The position numbers and the translations under genes are program-made. The notes below the pieces were generated by a model. That model was given only the letters and a program-made list of their open reading frames with translations. It ran no database searches and was not told the DNA's origin. A stretch of DNA of 64,000 bases from Planctomycetota bacterium (GTDB lineage Bacteria; Planctomycetota; J058), in the NCBI GenBank assembly GCA_019636275.1, contig JAHBXY010000012.1, positions 30,448 to 94,447 of the forward strand, read 5' to 3'. Shown one piece after another: positions 37,797-47,378 of this stretch. How positions within the stretch are numbered: position 1 is the first letter of the stretch; each line of letters opens with the position of its first letter.

Positions 37797-40326
37797 GCCG
37801 CCTCGCGCTCGCGGTCGCCCTCGTCATTGCGCTCGCCGCGCCCGTGCGCGCCGCCGCGCCCGAGGTCGTCGTCGTCGTCCTCGACCGCTCGGCCAGCCTG
37901 CGCCACGCCGACCCGACCGCCCGCGGGCCGCGCGCGCTGGCGATGGCCCTGGCGCTCGCCGCCCGGGAGGGCCAGCGCGTGGCGCTCCTCACCACGGACG
38001 GCGTGGAGGTCGGCCCTATCGTCGCTGACGGCGCCGACCCCGCCGCCCTGCTCGGGCGCCTCGACGCGGCGCTCTCGGCCGGCCCGCGCAACGCCGGCGG
38101 AGCCGACCTCGGCGTGGTGATCGCGCGCGCCCACGCGCTCGCCGGCCCCCGCGGGCTCGTGGTCCTCTACACCGACGACGACCTCGACGTCGTGGGCGCC
38201 GACGGCCGCGCGCCCGCCGCCGCCCTCGAGCGGGCGCGCGCGCAGGCGCCGCGCCCGGCGCGCGACGACGTGAACCGCGCCGCGGCCGACCTCCTCGCCC
38301 AGGCCCTGCCGGAGCGGCGCGCGCCGCTCGTCGGCCTCCGGGCCGAGCTGCCGGTGCGCACCGTCCCGGTGCTCGAGCGGCTGGGCGCGGCCGTGATCGA
38401 GCTGCGCCCCGAGGCCTCCGACGCCGAGGTCGTGGCGCGCCTCGCCGCGGCGGTGGCGGGCGAGCCCGTCCTCCTGCGCGCCGAAGCCCCGCTCACGCTC
38501 CCCTGGCCGGCGCGCGTGGGCGTCCTCGCCCCGACGCCGGTCGAGGTCCCCGGCGGCGTGCGCCTCGACGGCGGCGGCCGACTGTGGCTGCTCGACGCCG
38601 CTCCGGGTGTTCTTTATCTCGTGCCGGGGGCGAGCGCCGTGCTCGCCCCGCGCGTCGAGCTCCCGGCCGCGCTCCACGCCTGGGGGCTCGCCGGCGGCGT
38701 CGTCCCCGTCACGGCCGAGGCCCGCCCGCCGCCGGGCGGCGCGCTCGCCGCCCGCCTCGCCGGCGCGGCCGACGCCGGCGCCCGTTCGTGGCCGCCGGCG
38801 ACGGGCTGTGGCACGTCGACCTGTGGGCGCCCGACGGCGCCGCCGAGGTCGAGGTCCTGCGCGTCGTCGCGCACGCCGGCGGCCGCGCGACGACGGCGCG
38901 GCGGCGCGTGGCCGTCACGCCCGCCGACGTGGTCCTCGTCCCCCGCGGGCCGGCGCAGGCGAGCAGCCCGCTCGAGCTCAGGGGCGCCCTGCCGCCCGGC
39001 TTCGTCCCGCGGCGCGCCACGGCGCTGCGCGTCCACGAGGCCGGCGGCGCCTCGCGCGTCGTGCCGCTCGAGGTCCGCGGCCGCGAGGTCGTGGCGCGGG
39101 TCGTCCCCCAGCGCGCCGGCGCCCTCGACGTCACGGCCGAGGGCGAGCTGCCCCTGCGCCTCGCCGCGCCGATCGACGTCGGCCCCGAGGTCGACCGGAG
39201 CCTGGTCCTGGAGGCGATCACGGCCGCCTGGGACGGGCGCCCGGCCGCGCCGCTCGCGCCGGGGCAGGTCATCGACGTGACCCGCGGCGACGTGCGCCTC
39301 GAGCTGACCCTGCGCCTCGAGCCGCCGTCCGGCGCGCCGCTGCCGCTGGCGGCGGTCCTGGAGGGGGCGGCGCCGGGGAGCCAGCTCGTCGTCCCCGAGG
39401 GCGCGACGATCCTCGACCGGGCCACGCTGCCGCTCGAGCTGCGCTGGCCGCGGGCGCTGGGCGACGCCGCCGTGACGCTGCGCGTGCGCGCGGGCGACGA
39501 GGGCGAGCTGGCCGCCGGCCGGGCGCTGGCCCTCGACGCCGGCCCGAGCTGGACCCGCCGCGGCGTGGCGGCCGCGATCATCGTCGGCGCGCTCGTGTGG
39601 TTCGTCGTGCTCGTGCGCCGGCGGCGCCGCCTGATCGCCGCGGCCGAGGCCACGATGGGCGAGCGGCAGCTCCGCGCCGTCGGCGACAACGGCCGGCTGA
39701 CGTTCGAGCGCTACCGCCTCCTCGACCACAGCCAGGAGGACCTGTCGTCGGTCATCCTCCCCGAGGACTCGAACGCCTCGATCGAGCTGACCGTGCGCGA
39801 CGACGGCTCCGTGCACGCGCGCGCGCTCGATGGCGCGCAGCTCGTCCACGAGGACCGGCCGACGGTCCTCGGCGACGAGGCGGTCCTGCGCCACGGGACC
39901 GCCTTCGCCGTCGTGCACGAGCACAAGGCGCGCCGCTACGTCTACCTCGACCGCGAGCCCAGCGCCGAGGAGCTGACGGAGCGGTTCGTCGACGCCGTGT
40001 CGATCGGCGAGGGCGAGGTGCGCGACTCGGGCGTGTTCGTGCTCCTCGACGACGACCAGAACCTCGCCAGCACCGACGCCGTCCCGGCCACGACCCGCCT
40101 CCTTGGCGGCCTCCCGGCCGGCGGGCCCGAGGACTCGGCCCCGCTCGACGACGACAGCCCCGACCCCGACGTGCTCATCGAGGACTCGGCCGAGCTCCCC
40201 CCGGCGCGCCACGTGTCCGGGCGGCTCTACTCGGACGAGGGGATCGTCATCATGGACAGCACCGAGGCCTCGATCATGGACAGCGACGAGGTCGACACGC
40301 TGCCCGACGAAGAGACCGTCCACTGA
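37793..40326 (+). CDS. VWA-like membrane protein, one-base frame break
   Basis: The frame from GTG 37793 (signal peptide LALAVALVIALAAPVRAA, then VWA-like domain VVVVLDRSASLRHAD) leads to about 38780. It then continues in another frame: PFVAAGDGLWHVDLWAPDG, beta domains, a TM helix (AAAIIVGALVWFVVLV), an arginine-rich stop-transfer segment and a cytoplasmic part of about 240 residues with an FHA-like look (FERYRLLDHSQEDLSSVILPED). Total length 2534 bases, one short of 845 codons, so one base is missing near 38783. No slippery heptamer is there, so error or decay is likelier than programmed shifting. Its partner is the VWA lipoprotein upstream, with which it is coupled. Confidence 0.75.
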
Positions 40327-40327
40327 G

Positions 40328-40568
40328 TGGTGTGCTCGACGGCTGCGGGCGACGATGCTGGCCGCGGCGGCGCGCGCGCGGGCTCGAAGTAGATCGTTAC
40401 GTCGTCGCCCGCGCGCATCGCCGCCGCGGCTCAGCCTCGTCGCCCTCGCCTCGCTCGCTGCTCCGATCGAAGGCGCTGCTCCGATCGAAGGCGCTGCTCC
40501 GATCGAAGGCGCTGCTCCGATCGAAGGCGCTGCTCCGCGGTGAAACGTGGTAGCGCCGATCTCTTCAG
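40328..40568 (+). repeat. Repeat family A, copy 3
   Basis: Starts at the TGA of the VWA gene (TGAGTGGTGTGCTCGACGG) and ends GATCTCTTCAG. Long identity to copy 1, but the GCTGCTCCGATCGAAGG part has been expanded into a tandem array (40458-40537). Confidence 0.85.
40458..40537 (+). repeat. 18-bp tandem array inside repeat A
   Basis: CTGCTCCGATCGAAGGCG occurs four times exactly (40458, 40476, 40494, 40512) plus eight bases of a fifth. Copies 1 and 2 of repeat A have this unit once. The array is a local expansion by slippage, not CRISPR. Confidence 0.9.
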
Positions 40569-40577
40569 AGCCCTGAG

Positions 40578-40655
40578 CTGAGGGTGTGCTCGACGGCTGC
40601 GGCTGCGGATGCCAAGCGGGGCGGCGCGGGCGCGGGCTGGAGGTACGGCGGAGGA
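40578..40655 (+). repeat. Repeat family A, copy 4 (5' part only)
   Basis: TGAGGGTGTGCTCGACGGCTGCGG opening followed by a diverged first arm (GGGGCGGCGCGGGCGCGGGCT), directly behind copy 3. The second arm is absent. Confidence 0.65.
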
Positions 40656-40688
40656 GACCGTCCGCGGGTCGACGGCCCCGAGAGCCAC

Positions 40689-40717
40689 TGTCACCCGGGC
40701 CGCGTCGCTGGTACACT
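40689..40717 (+). promoter_or_regulatory. Candidate promoter upstream of the PspA-linked genes
   Basis: TGTCAC at 40689-40694 and TACACT at 40712-40717, 17 bases apart, 30 bases before the ATG at 40748. Moderate -10, weak -35. Confidence 0.4.
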
Positions 40718-40747
40718 CCGCGCCCCAACGCCAGCCCAGGAGGGGCC

Positions 40748-41158
40748 ATGCAGACCGAGGTCAGCGCCGAGGGCGTGAAGAACATCATCAAGGAGCTCGG
40801 CTACGAGCTCGTGGACGACAAGGGCAGCGTGTTCTCGATCCGCGGCTCGAGCGGGATCAAGATCATCTGCGGCGTCGAGGAGGAGATCCTCGAGATCACC
40901 GTGCCCCTCGTCAGCGTGTCCGAGAGCAAGCTCACCCGCGAGGTGGCGCTCGCCATGCTGTGGCAGGACAACGGGCTGTCGACGTCGCACATCGAGCTGG
41001 TGCGCTGCAAGGGCGACCAGGTGCGCGTGGTCCTCATGAACTACTGCAAGCTCAGCGAGCTGGGCGCCGACGACCGCGACGACATCGAGACGGCCCTGGA
41101 GTTCATCGAGCTGGACACCGTCCGCGCGCGCACGCTCCTGAGCGCGCTGGCGGGCTGA
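40748..41158 (+). CDS. Small YbjN/DUF2170-like protein, PspA-linked
   Basis: Predicted 136 aa from ATG 40748, with AGGAGGGG upstream. Small alpha/beta protein: an N-terminal helix (GVKNIIKELGYELVDD), four strands, then a long helix (KLTREVALAMLWQDNGLS) and a C-terminal helix. The layout resembles YbjN or YjfI (DUF2170) proteins, and the latter (about 133 aa) lies next to the PspA paralogue YjfJ in E. coli. I cannot decide between the two. Followed after 16 bases by the PspA-family gene, so one operon. Confidence 0.6.
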   Translation: MQTEVSAEGVKNIIKELGYELVDDKGSVFSIRGSSGIKIICGVEEEILEITVPLVSVSESKLTREVALAMLWQDNGLSTSHIELVRCKGDQVRVVLMNYCKLSELGADDRDDIETALEFIELDTVRARTLLSALAG

Positions 41159-41174
41159 GGAGAGGGAGAGCGAC

Positions 41175-41882
41175 ATGGGTGTTTTCGACTGGTTCTCCCG
41201 TGGCGGGCGGGTGGCGCGCGGCAAGGCCAACGCGGTCATGGACTCGATCGAGGACGCGACCTTCGAGACGACGCTCAAGCAGACGATCGCCGACATGAAG
41301 GGCGACCTGCGCAAGCTGGTCAACGCCTCGGCCGACGCGATGGCCAACGGCACGCGCCTGCAGCGGCAGTACGACAAGCTCATCGGCCAGTCCGACGAGT
41401 GGAAGGGCAAGGCCAAGGCGGCGCTGCAGGGCGGCCGCGAGGACCTGGCCAAGCGCGCGCTCGCCAAGCGGGCCGAGTTCGACCGCGACGCGGCGACGCT
41501 CAAGCCGCAGGTCGAGGCGGCGCACAAGTCGAGCGAGACGATCAAGGAGCGGATCGAGCAGCTCAAGGCGCGCATCACCGAGGCCGAGCGCACCTCGTCC
41601 ACGCTCGTCGCGCGCAAGAACGCGGCCGTGGCCCAGCAGAAGGTGGCGGCGGCGATCGCCGACCTGGGCGACCAGGACAACGCCTTCTCGACGCTCAAGC
41701 GCTTCGAGGAGACGGTCGAGAAGCAGGAGGCCGCCGCGCTGGCCTTCGACGAGCTCGCCGGCGCGACCTCGGGCAGCAAGGACCGCGACCTCGACAAGGA
41801 GATCGCGCTCCTGGGCCTGGGGAGCTCGAGCTCCGGCGTCGACGACGACCTCGCCGCCCTGAAGGCCGAGCTGGAGGGCTGA
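41175..41882 (+). CDS. PspA/IM30 family protein
   Basis: Predicted 235 aa, almost entirely coiled coil. The N-terminal amphipathic stretch (MGVFDWFSRGGRVARGKANAV), the repeated heptads (ADMKGDLRKLVNASADAMANG, ALQGGREDLAKRALAKRA) and the overall length fit PspA, IM30 and YjfJ. These ESCRT-III-like proteins polymerise on the inner membrane and protect it. The C-terminus is flexible and Ser/Asp-rich. AGAGGGAGAG precedes the ATG at 41175. The stop TGA is also the first triplet of a repeat A head. Confidence 0.85.
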   Translation: MGVFDWFSRGGRVARGKANAVMDSIEDATFETTLKQTIADMKGDLRKLVNASADAMANGTRLQRQYDKLIGQSDEWKGKAKAALQGGREDLAKRALAKRAEFDRDAATLKPQVEAAHKSSETIKERIEQLKARITEAERTSSTLVARKNAAVAQQKVAAAIADLGDQDNAFSTLKRFEETVEKQEAAALAFDELAGATSGSKDRDLDKEIALLGLGSSSSGVDDDLAALKAELEG

Positions 41883-42100
41883 TCGACGGCTGCGGCCGTC
41901 GCCGGTAACGTTTCACAGCGGCCGTCGCTTGTTCTCATGTCCACGTCCGGGCGCGCGGCTCGATGCTCCGATCCGCAGTGAGGCACCTATCGCCCTCGCT
42001 CCGGCCGCTACGCGGCCTCCGCTCGGGGATGCGCGCCACCGCTCGATCTGCTCGCTTCGCTCGCAGATCAAGCGGTGAGCGCGGTCACACCGCGGGTGAC
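41880..42100 (-). repeat. Head of repeat A followed by inverted repeat B, copy 2
   Basis: At 41880 TGATCGACGGCTGCGG is the head of repeat A, again using the stop codon. From 41908 to 42085 the minus strand is repeat B: GTGACCGCGCTCACC ... AGCGAAGCGAGCAGATCGAG ... TGCCTCACTGCGGATCGG ... AGCGACGGCCGCTGTGA. The junction suggests one element inserted into or next to another. No gene found in the 300 bases before 42183. Confidence 0.75.
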
Positions 42101-42182
42101 GTCGCGTCGCGGCGCAGCGGGGCTGCGCCGCGACGTTCGCGCTCCTGCGTCCGTCCTCAGGCCACTCGCCCGGGAGCCCGTC

Positions 42183-42845
42183 ATGGTCGTCCTCGCGTTC
42201 ATCGAGCTCGCCATCACCGCCGTCATCGCCGGGGTCATCGGCTTCGTCGCCGGCGCGGCGACCATGGCCGTCGCCCGCCGCGGCGCGGGCGGCGTCGCCG
42301 CGCCCGCCTTGCCCTTGAAGGAGCACGACGTCCTGCGCGCGTCGCTGCGCGACGTGCGCAAGGGCGGGCTCCTGCACGTGCGCAACATGGGCGACGACTT
42401 CGAGGACGTCGACTTCGAGGTCGAGCGCTACGACCGCCACGTCGCCGGCCGCGACGAGTGGCACCTCATCGAGGGCACCTACAAGAACCGCCCGGTGGCG
42501 ATCGAGTGGCAGACCGTCCGCGGCGCCCTGCGCGCGTGGGAGCACAAGCGCCTGCGCGCGCTCACCCCCGAGCAGGTGGGCCTCGGCGGCGACGCCCTGG
42601 CCGCCCTGGCGCCCGGCAAGGCCCACACGCACGAGGGCGTCGCCTACCAGGTCGAGGTGGCTGGCAAGGCCCTGAGCCACGAGGGCGGGGCCGGCTTCGG
42701 CAAGGAGCACGAGGCCTGGCGCCTTGTCAGCCAGGACGGCAAGCGCGTCCTGCACGTCGAGCGCTGGGCCGGCAAGCCGGCCACGGCGTGGCTGGGCGAG
42801 GCGATCGACCCGGCGATGGTCGAGATCTACCGGGTGAAGGCTTAG
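42183..42845 (+). CDS. DUF4178-type membrane-anchored protein
   Basis: Predicted 220 aa from ATG 42183. An N-terminal TM helix (VLAFIELAITAVIAGVIGFVAG) is followed by a soluble domain with LHVRNMGDDFEDVDFEVERYDRH, WHLIEGTYKNRPVAIEWQ and VRGALRAWEHKRL, a pattern seen in DUF4178 proteins. These accompany PspA-like and DUF350/ATP-grasp genes in other genomes. In E. coli the equivalent third gene, YjfK (219 aa), is of the same size. It is separated from the PspA gene by repeat sequences but may belong to the same function. Confidence 0.65.
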   Translation: MVVLAFIELAITAVIAGVIGFVAGAATMAVARRGAGGVAAPALPLKEHDVLRASLRDVRKGGLLHVRNMGDDFEDVDFEVERYDRHVAGRDEWHLIEGTYKNRPVAIEWQTVRGALRAWEHKRLRALTPEQVGLGGDALAALAPGKAHTHEGVAYQVEVAGKALSHEGGAGFGKEHEAWRLVSQDGKRVLHVERWAGKPATAWLGEAIDPAMVEIYRVKA

Positions 42846-43094
42846 CCGCAATGCCGAATGGTCAACGCGTCAACTGCTGCGTCGATCGTTCCCGTTCCCG
42901 TTCCCGTTCCCGTTCCCGCTTGCTGGGGCCACATGAACTTCGACCACGAGCGCTGGTCGAAGCCTTCTCCTCCGCGTGATCTCCATGCTCACTCGCATGA
43001 TCAACAACCTCGGAGGTGCGGGAACGGGAACGGGAACGGGAACGTAAGACTCGCCTGAGAGTCAGCCGCTCACCATTGGCTTTGGGCCTGGCCG
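42846..43094. other. Gene-free stretch with inverted hexamer arrays
   Basis: Between the DUF4178-type gene and the broken HEAT gene on the other strand. Contains two arrays of the same hexamer in opposite orientation (42887-42916 and 43021-43044). No gene seen. Confidence 0.6.
42887..43044. repeat. Inverted pair of (CGTTCC)n arrays
   Basis: CGTTCC occurs five times at 42887-42916 and its complement GGAACG four times at 43021-43044, with 104 bases between. The arms could pair over at least 24 bases, giving a long hairpin between two convergent genes; bidirectional termination is one possibility. The microsatellite nature means copy number may vary between strains. Confidence 0.85.
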
Positions 43095-44256
43095 TCACTC
43101 GCGGTAGGACGTCCACCACCAGCCGCAGAACCCGCAGCGGAACGCGTAGGTCTCGGCCTCCAGGTCCTCGAGGCCCTCCTCCGGGAAGGGGAGGTCGGGC
43201 TCGAGCGCCTCGAGGAACCAGTCCTCGAGGTCCTCGCCGCGGGGCAGGAGCGGCTCGAGCGCGTGGCCGTGGAACACGGCGTAGTCGTTGCAGCACACCG
43301 GCCACACCGGGTCGACGGGCCAGGCCACCCCGGGGTGGTGCACGAGGTCGCGCGCGCGCGTGAGCGCGTCGTCGCGCGGGATCGCCAGGGCCCGCACGAG
43401 CGGGTGCGCCGGGTCGACGTCGTCGGGCGGGTCCTCGGCCTCGGGGTCGACGCCGAGCGGCGCCCAGTTGGCGCCAGGGCCGTCGCGCGTGGCCGCGCCC
43501 AGGTCCTCGCGGTATTCGCGCCGCCCGCCGAGGCCGAGGTAGCGGTGGTAGGGCTCGGCGCCGGGCTGGCGCCAGGCGTCCCACGCGTCCTCGATCGGCG
43601 CGCCCGGGTCGCGCGCCAGCGCCCGGGCGGCGGCGCGGCGCACAGCGCCGCGGCGGTCGCCTGGGGCCGCCTGGGGGCGCGCCGGTCCTCGTCTGCCGGG
43701 CCGGGGACGCCGGGGCCTCGGCCGCGGCCTCGCGCACGGCGGTCAAGGTCGCCCAGGACGCCGCGCAGGGCGGCCCGCGCCAGCAGGGCGTCGGCCGCCC
43801 GCGCGTGGCTTACGCCAGGGCGCTCAGGCGGCGCAGGGGCCAGCCGGGCCCACGCGCCGGGCGAGGGCCGGGCGCACCGGCCAGCGCGCGCAGCCTCGGG
43901 CGCCCGCGGCGGCCGAGCGCGCGGCGCGCCAGGTCGACGACGTCGCCCTCGCCGGCGCGCGCGAGCACCAGGCGCGCCTCGGCCTGCAGGAATGGGTCGG
44001 CGGCCGAGCCCAGGAGCGACGCCGCCAGCGGGGCGAGGTCGGCCGGCGCCTCGCGCCGGGCCAGCCCCTGCAGCGCCGTCAGCCGCCACACCTCCGACGG
44101 CTCCTGCAGCGCGGCGAGGAGCTCGTCGCGGGCCCCGGGCTCGTCGGGGCCGCGGGCCAGGTCGCGGATACGAGCCAACGAGTTCCCCTCACCGGAGTCG
44201 TCGTCGAGCTCCTCGAGGTCGGACCCCTCGTCTGGCTCCTGGGGGCGGTTCGGCAT
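43095..44256 (-). pseudogene. HEAT-repeat protein with C-terminal Cys-rich tail, reading frame broken twice
   Basis: From ATG 44256 the protein starts acidic (EGSDLEELDDDSGEGNS), then HEAT-like helices (LLAALQEPSEVWRLTALQGLARRE) run until about 43850. The continuation ARAADALLARAALRGVLGDL is in a second frame and the C-terminal block (AVRRAAARALARDPGAPIEDAW ... CCNDYAVFHGHALEPLL ... FRCGFCGWWW) in a third, ending at 43095. Both shifts have the sign of a missing base. The intact protein would be about 387 aa. The final CGFCGWWW and CCNDY suggest a metal site. Function unknown. Decay or sequencing errors both fit. Confidence 0.5.
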
Positions 44257-44309
44257 CGCGCTGCCGTCTTACCACGCGGCCCGGGGGCCACGAAGGGCGC
44301 CGGGGGCGC

Positions 44310-47300
44310 TCACGCCTCGTGCGCCCCGCCGAGGCCCAGGGCGGCCTTCACGTCCTCGAGCACCACGTAGAGGCAGGGGATCACGACGAGCGTCAGCCCC
44401 GTGGAGAACGCCAGGCCGAAGACGATCGAGATCGCCATGGGGCTGAGGAACCGCGCCTGCCCCGTGGCCAGGAAGGCCAGCGGGAAGAGGCCGAAGATCG
44501 TCGTCACCGAGGTGAGGATGATCGCCCGCAGGCGCCGCACGCTGGCCTGGCTGGCCGCCTCGAGCGCCGTCCGGCCGCCGCGGCGCAGCTCGTTGATCAA
44601 CGACACGAGCACGAGGCTGTCGTTGACGACGATCCCGGAGGTGGCGACGAGGCCCATGACCGACATGAACGAGACGTCGCGGCCGAGGAGCATGTGGCCG
44701 AGCAGGATCCCGTCGATCCCGAAGGGGATCGCGACCATGACCAGGAGGGGCTGGGCGAACGACTTGAACTGCGTGCCGAGGATCAGGTAGACGAGCAGCA
44801 CCGAGATGAGGAAGGCCTTGAGCATGCCGTTCATCGACTGCTCGGCCTCGCGCCGCTGGCCCTTGACCTTCACGTCGATCGCGCGCTCGCGGCGCATGGG
44901 GTCCTCGAAGGTCGCCTTGAGCCGGTCGGTGACCTCGATCGCGTTGGCGCGCCGCGTGTCGACGTCGGCGAACACGGTCACGGCGCGCCGCCGGTCGCCG
45001 CGGACGATCTTGGCCAGGCCGCGCCCCTCGCGCGCCGAGGCCACGGCCCGGAACGGCACCCGGTCGCCCGCGGGCGTCGTCAGCCACAGTTCCTCGAGCG
45101 TCGCGCGGCGCGACCGGTCGTCGAGCGGGTAGCGGACGACGAGGTCCACGTCCTCGTCGAGGCGCCGGACGCTCGTGGCGGCGCGGCCCTGGAACGCGTC
45201 GCGCACCTGCTGGGCGACCGCCTGCGTCGTCAGCCCGAGCGCGCCGGCCGCCTCGAGGTCGACCACGACCTCGAGCTCCGACTTGCCCGGGGCCGAGTCG
45301 TCGAAGACGTCGTGCACGCCGTCGATCCCGCGCAGCCAGCCGGCCAGCTCGTCGGCCGCCTCGCGCAGGGCCGCGAAGTCGTCGCCCTCGAGCGCGACCT
45401 CGATCGGCGACCCGCCGGGGCCCGCCTGGAGGCCCTTGAACTCGAGCTTGGTGAAGCCGCGCAGCTTCGCGGTCTCCTCGCGCAGGTGCTCGAGGATCTC
45501 CTCGGTGCCGCGCGCCCGCTCGCGCGGCGACGTGAGCGTGAACACGACCTGCCCCAGGTGCCCGCCGCGGTCGGCCTGGTCGACGTTGATCGCCGACACG
45601 CCGACGTTGGTGATCGAGGCCTCGCGCTCGTCCTCGGGCAGGGCCAGGATCAACCGCTCCAGGTCGCGGGCGCGCTCGGAGCTCTCCTCGAGCGAGGCCG
45701 TCGACGGCAGCTCGTAGTTGAGGAAGTAGGTCTCGCTCTCGAACGGGTCGAAGAGGATGAACCCGGTCGTCACCGAGGCCAGGGTGACGATCACGATCGA
45801 CAGGCCGAGGAGCCCCGAGAGCACGCGGTAGCGGCGCGCGAGGCACCAGTCGACGGCGCGCCGGTGGAAGGCCTTGATGCGCTCGAACCAGGGCGCCGGG
45901 TCGGCCGCGTGCGCGGGGCCGAACTCGACCACGTGCACGGGCATGACGGTGAAGCACTCGAAGAGCGAGGCGATGAGGCAGAACGAGACGACGACGGGGA
46001 CCTGCCACATCCACTGGCCCATCTCGCCGGGCGTCAGCAACATGGGCATGAAGGCCGAGATCGTCGTGGCGACCGTGCAGAACACGGGGATCGCCACCTG
46101 CCGCGTGCCGTTCACGGCCGCCAGGGCGGGCGCCTCGCCCTCCTCGATCCGCGACTGGATGTTCTCGACGACGACGATCGCGTCGTCGACGAGCATGCCC
46201 AGGACGAGGATGAGGGCGAAGAGGGACATCATGTTGATCGAGATCCCGACCAGCGCCATGCAGCAGAAGGCGAACAGGAAGGCGGCCGGGATGCCCAGGG
46301 CCACGATCGCGGCCATGCGCCAGTGGAGGAGCAGGCACAGGCTGGCCAGGACGAGGACGAAGCCCTGCAGGGCGTTCGTCTTCATGATGTCGAGGCGGTC
46401 GTTGAGGTAGATCGACAGGTCGGTGTGGACGCTGGCGCGGACGCCGGCCGGCAGCTCGAGCTTGCGCGCCAGCTCGCGCACCTGGCGCGAGATCTCGAGG
46501 ATGTCGCCGTCGCGCTCCTTGAGCGCCGTCAGGTTCAGGGCCGTCTTGCCGTCGAAGCGCCCGTAGGTGAGCGCGCGCTCGAAGCCGGGCATGACGCGGG
46601 CCACGTCGCCCACGCGCACGGCGGAGCCGTCGGGGTCGGCGCGGACGACGACGGCCTCGATCTGCTCGGTCGTCTCGGTGTCGCCGCGCGTGCGGATGAG
46701 CACCTCGTCGCGCGCGCGCTCGAGGGTGCCGCCGGGGACGGTCCGGTTCTGCGCCTGGAGCGCGCGGGCCACCTCGTCGAGGGTCACGCGGTGGCGCAGC
46801 GCCGCCTCGGGCGAGACCTCGACGTGCCACTCGAGCGCGCGCAGCCCCGAGGGCTGCACGGCGGCGACGCCCGGGATGGCCTCCATGCGCCGCTTGATCG
46901 GGCGCACGAGGTCCTTGAGCGCCAGCTCGCCCAGGTCGCCGTGGATCGAGAGCGTGATGACCGGGAAGCGGGTCTTGACCTCCTGCACCAGCGGGTCGTC
47001 GCGCAGCTCGGCCGGGAGGTCGGGGATCGCGGCGACGGCGCGGTCGACCTCCTGGAGCGTGCGGGTCATGTCGGCGCCCTGCGCCAGCTTGCCAATGACC
47101 CAGCAGACGCCCTCCTGCGTGGTCGACTCGAGCTCCTCGATCCCGTCGACCGAGTCGAGGGCGTCCTCGAGCTTGACCGTGACCAGCTCCTCGACGTCCT
47201 CGGGCGCGGCGCCCGGGTAGACGGCGGTGACGCGGATCTTCTCGCGCGTGAACTCGGGGAAGATCTCGCGGGTCATCGTCGAGTAGGCGAAGAGCCCGCT

Positions 47301-47375
47301 GACGACGAGGAGGAGCTGGGCGAGGTGCACGGCGACGCGGTTGTCGACGGCGGCCCGGACGAGGGCGGTGATCAC
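44310..47375 (-). CDS. RND efflux transporter (AcrB/HAE family)
   Basis: Predicted 1021 aa from GTG 47375, normal for an RND pump. Helix 1 is followed by the periplasmic EIFPEFTREKIRVTAVYPGAA block; helix 4 has GMLVDDAIVVVENI, the proton-relay aspartates of HAE-type pumps, and the second half has SGIVVNDSLVLV. Twelve TM helices and two large periplasmic loops are expected. It exports small molecules across both membranes together with the adaptor encoded three bases upstream and a TolC-like outer-membrane protein not seen here. The substrate is unknown. Confidence 0.93.
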   Translation of the reverse strand: MITALVRAAVDNRVAVHLAQLLLVVSGLFAYSTMTREIFPEFTREKIRVTAVYPGAAPEDVEELVTVKLEDALDSVDGIEELESTTQEGVCWVIGKLAQGADMTRTLQEVDRAVAAIPDLPAELRDDPLVQEVKTRFPVITLSIHGDLGELALKDLVRPIKRRMEAIPGVAAVQPSGLRALEWHVEVSPEAALRHRVTLDEVARALQAQNRTVPGGTLERARDEVLIRTRGDTETTEQIEAVVVRADPDGSAVRVGDVARVMPGFERALTYGRFDGKTALNLTALKERDGDILEISRQVRELARKLELPAGVRASVHTDLSIYLNDRLDIMKTNALQGFVLVLASLCLLLHWRMAAIVALGIPAAFLFAFCCMALVGISINMMSLFALILVLGMLVDDAIVVVENIQSRIEEGEAPALAAVNGTRQVAIPVFCTVATTISAFMPMLLTPGEMGQWMWQVPVVVSFCLIASLFECFTVMPVHVVEFGPAHAADPAPWFERIKAFHRRAVDWCLARRYRVLSGLLGLSIVIVTLASVTTGFILFDPFESETYFLNYELPSTASLEESSERARDLERLILALPEDEREASITNVGVSAINVDQADRGGHLGQVVFTLTSPRERARGTEEILEHLREETAKLRGFTKLEFKGLQAGPGGSPIEVALEGDDFAALREAADELAGWLRGIDGVHDVFDDSAPGKSELEVVVDLEAAGALGLTTQAVAQQVRDAFQGRAATSVRRLDEDVDLVVRYPLDDRSRRATLEELWLTTPAGDRVPFRAVASAREGRGLAKIVRGDRRRAVTVFADVDTRRANAIEVTDRLKATFEDPMRRERAIDVKVKGQRREAEQSMNGMLKAFLISVLLVYLILGTQFKSFAQPLLVMVAIPFGIDGILLGHMLLGRDVSFMSVMGLVATSGIVVNDSLVLVSLINELRRGGRTALEAASQASVRRLRAIILTSVTTIFGLFPLAFLATGQARFLSPMAISIVFGLAFSTGLTLVVIPCLYVVLEDVKAALGLGGAHEA

Positions 47376-47378
47376 GGG

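Noticed and set aside
38776..38792. Programmed -1 frameshift in the VWA gene
   Set aside because: No X-XXY-YYZ slippery heptamer or downstream structure is evident; a missing base is simpler.
40458..40537. Possible CRISPR array
   Set aside because: The 18-bp units abut without spacers and arise from one repeat A segment.
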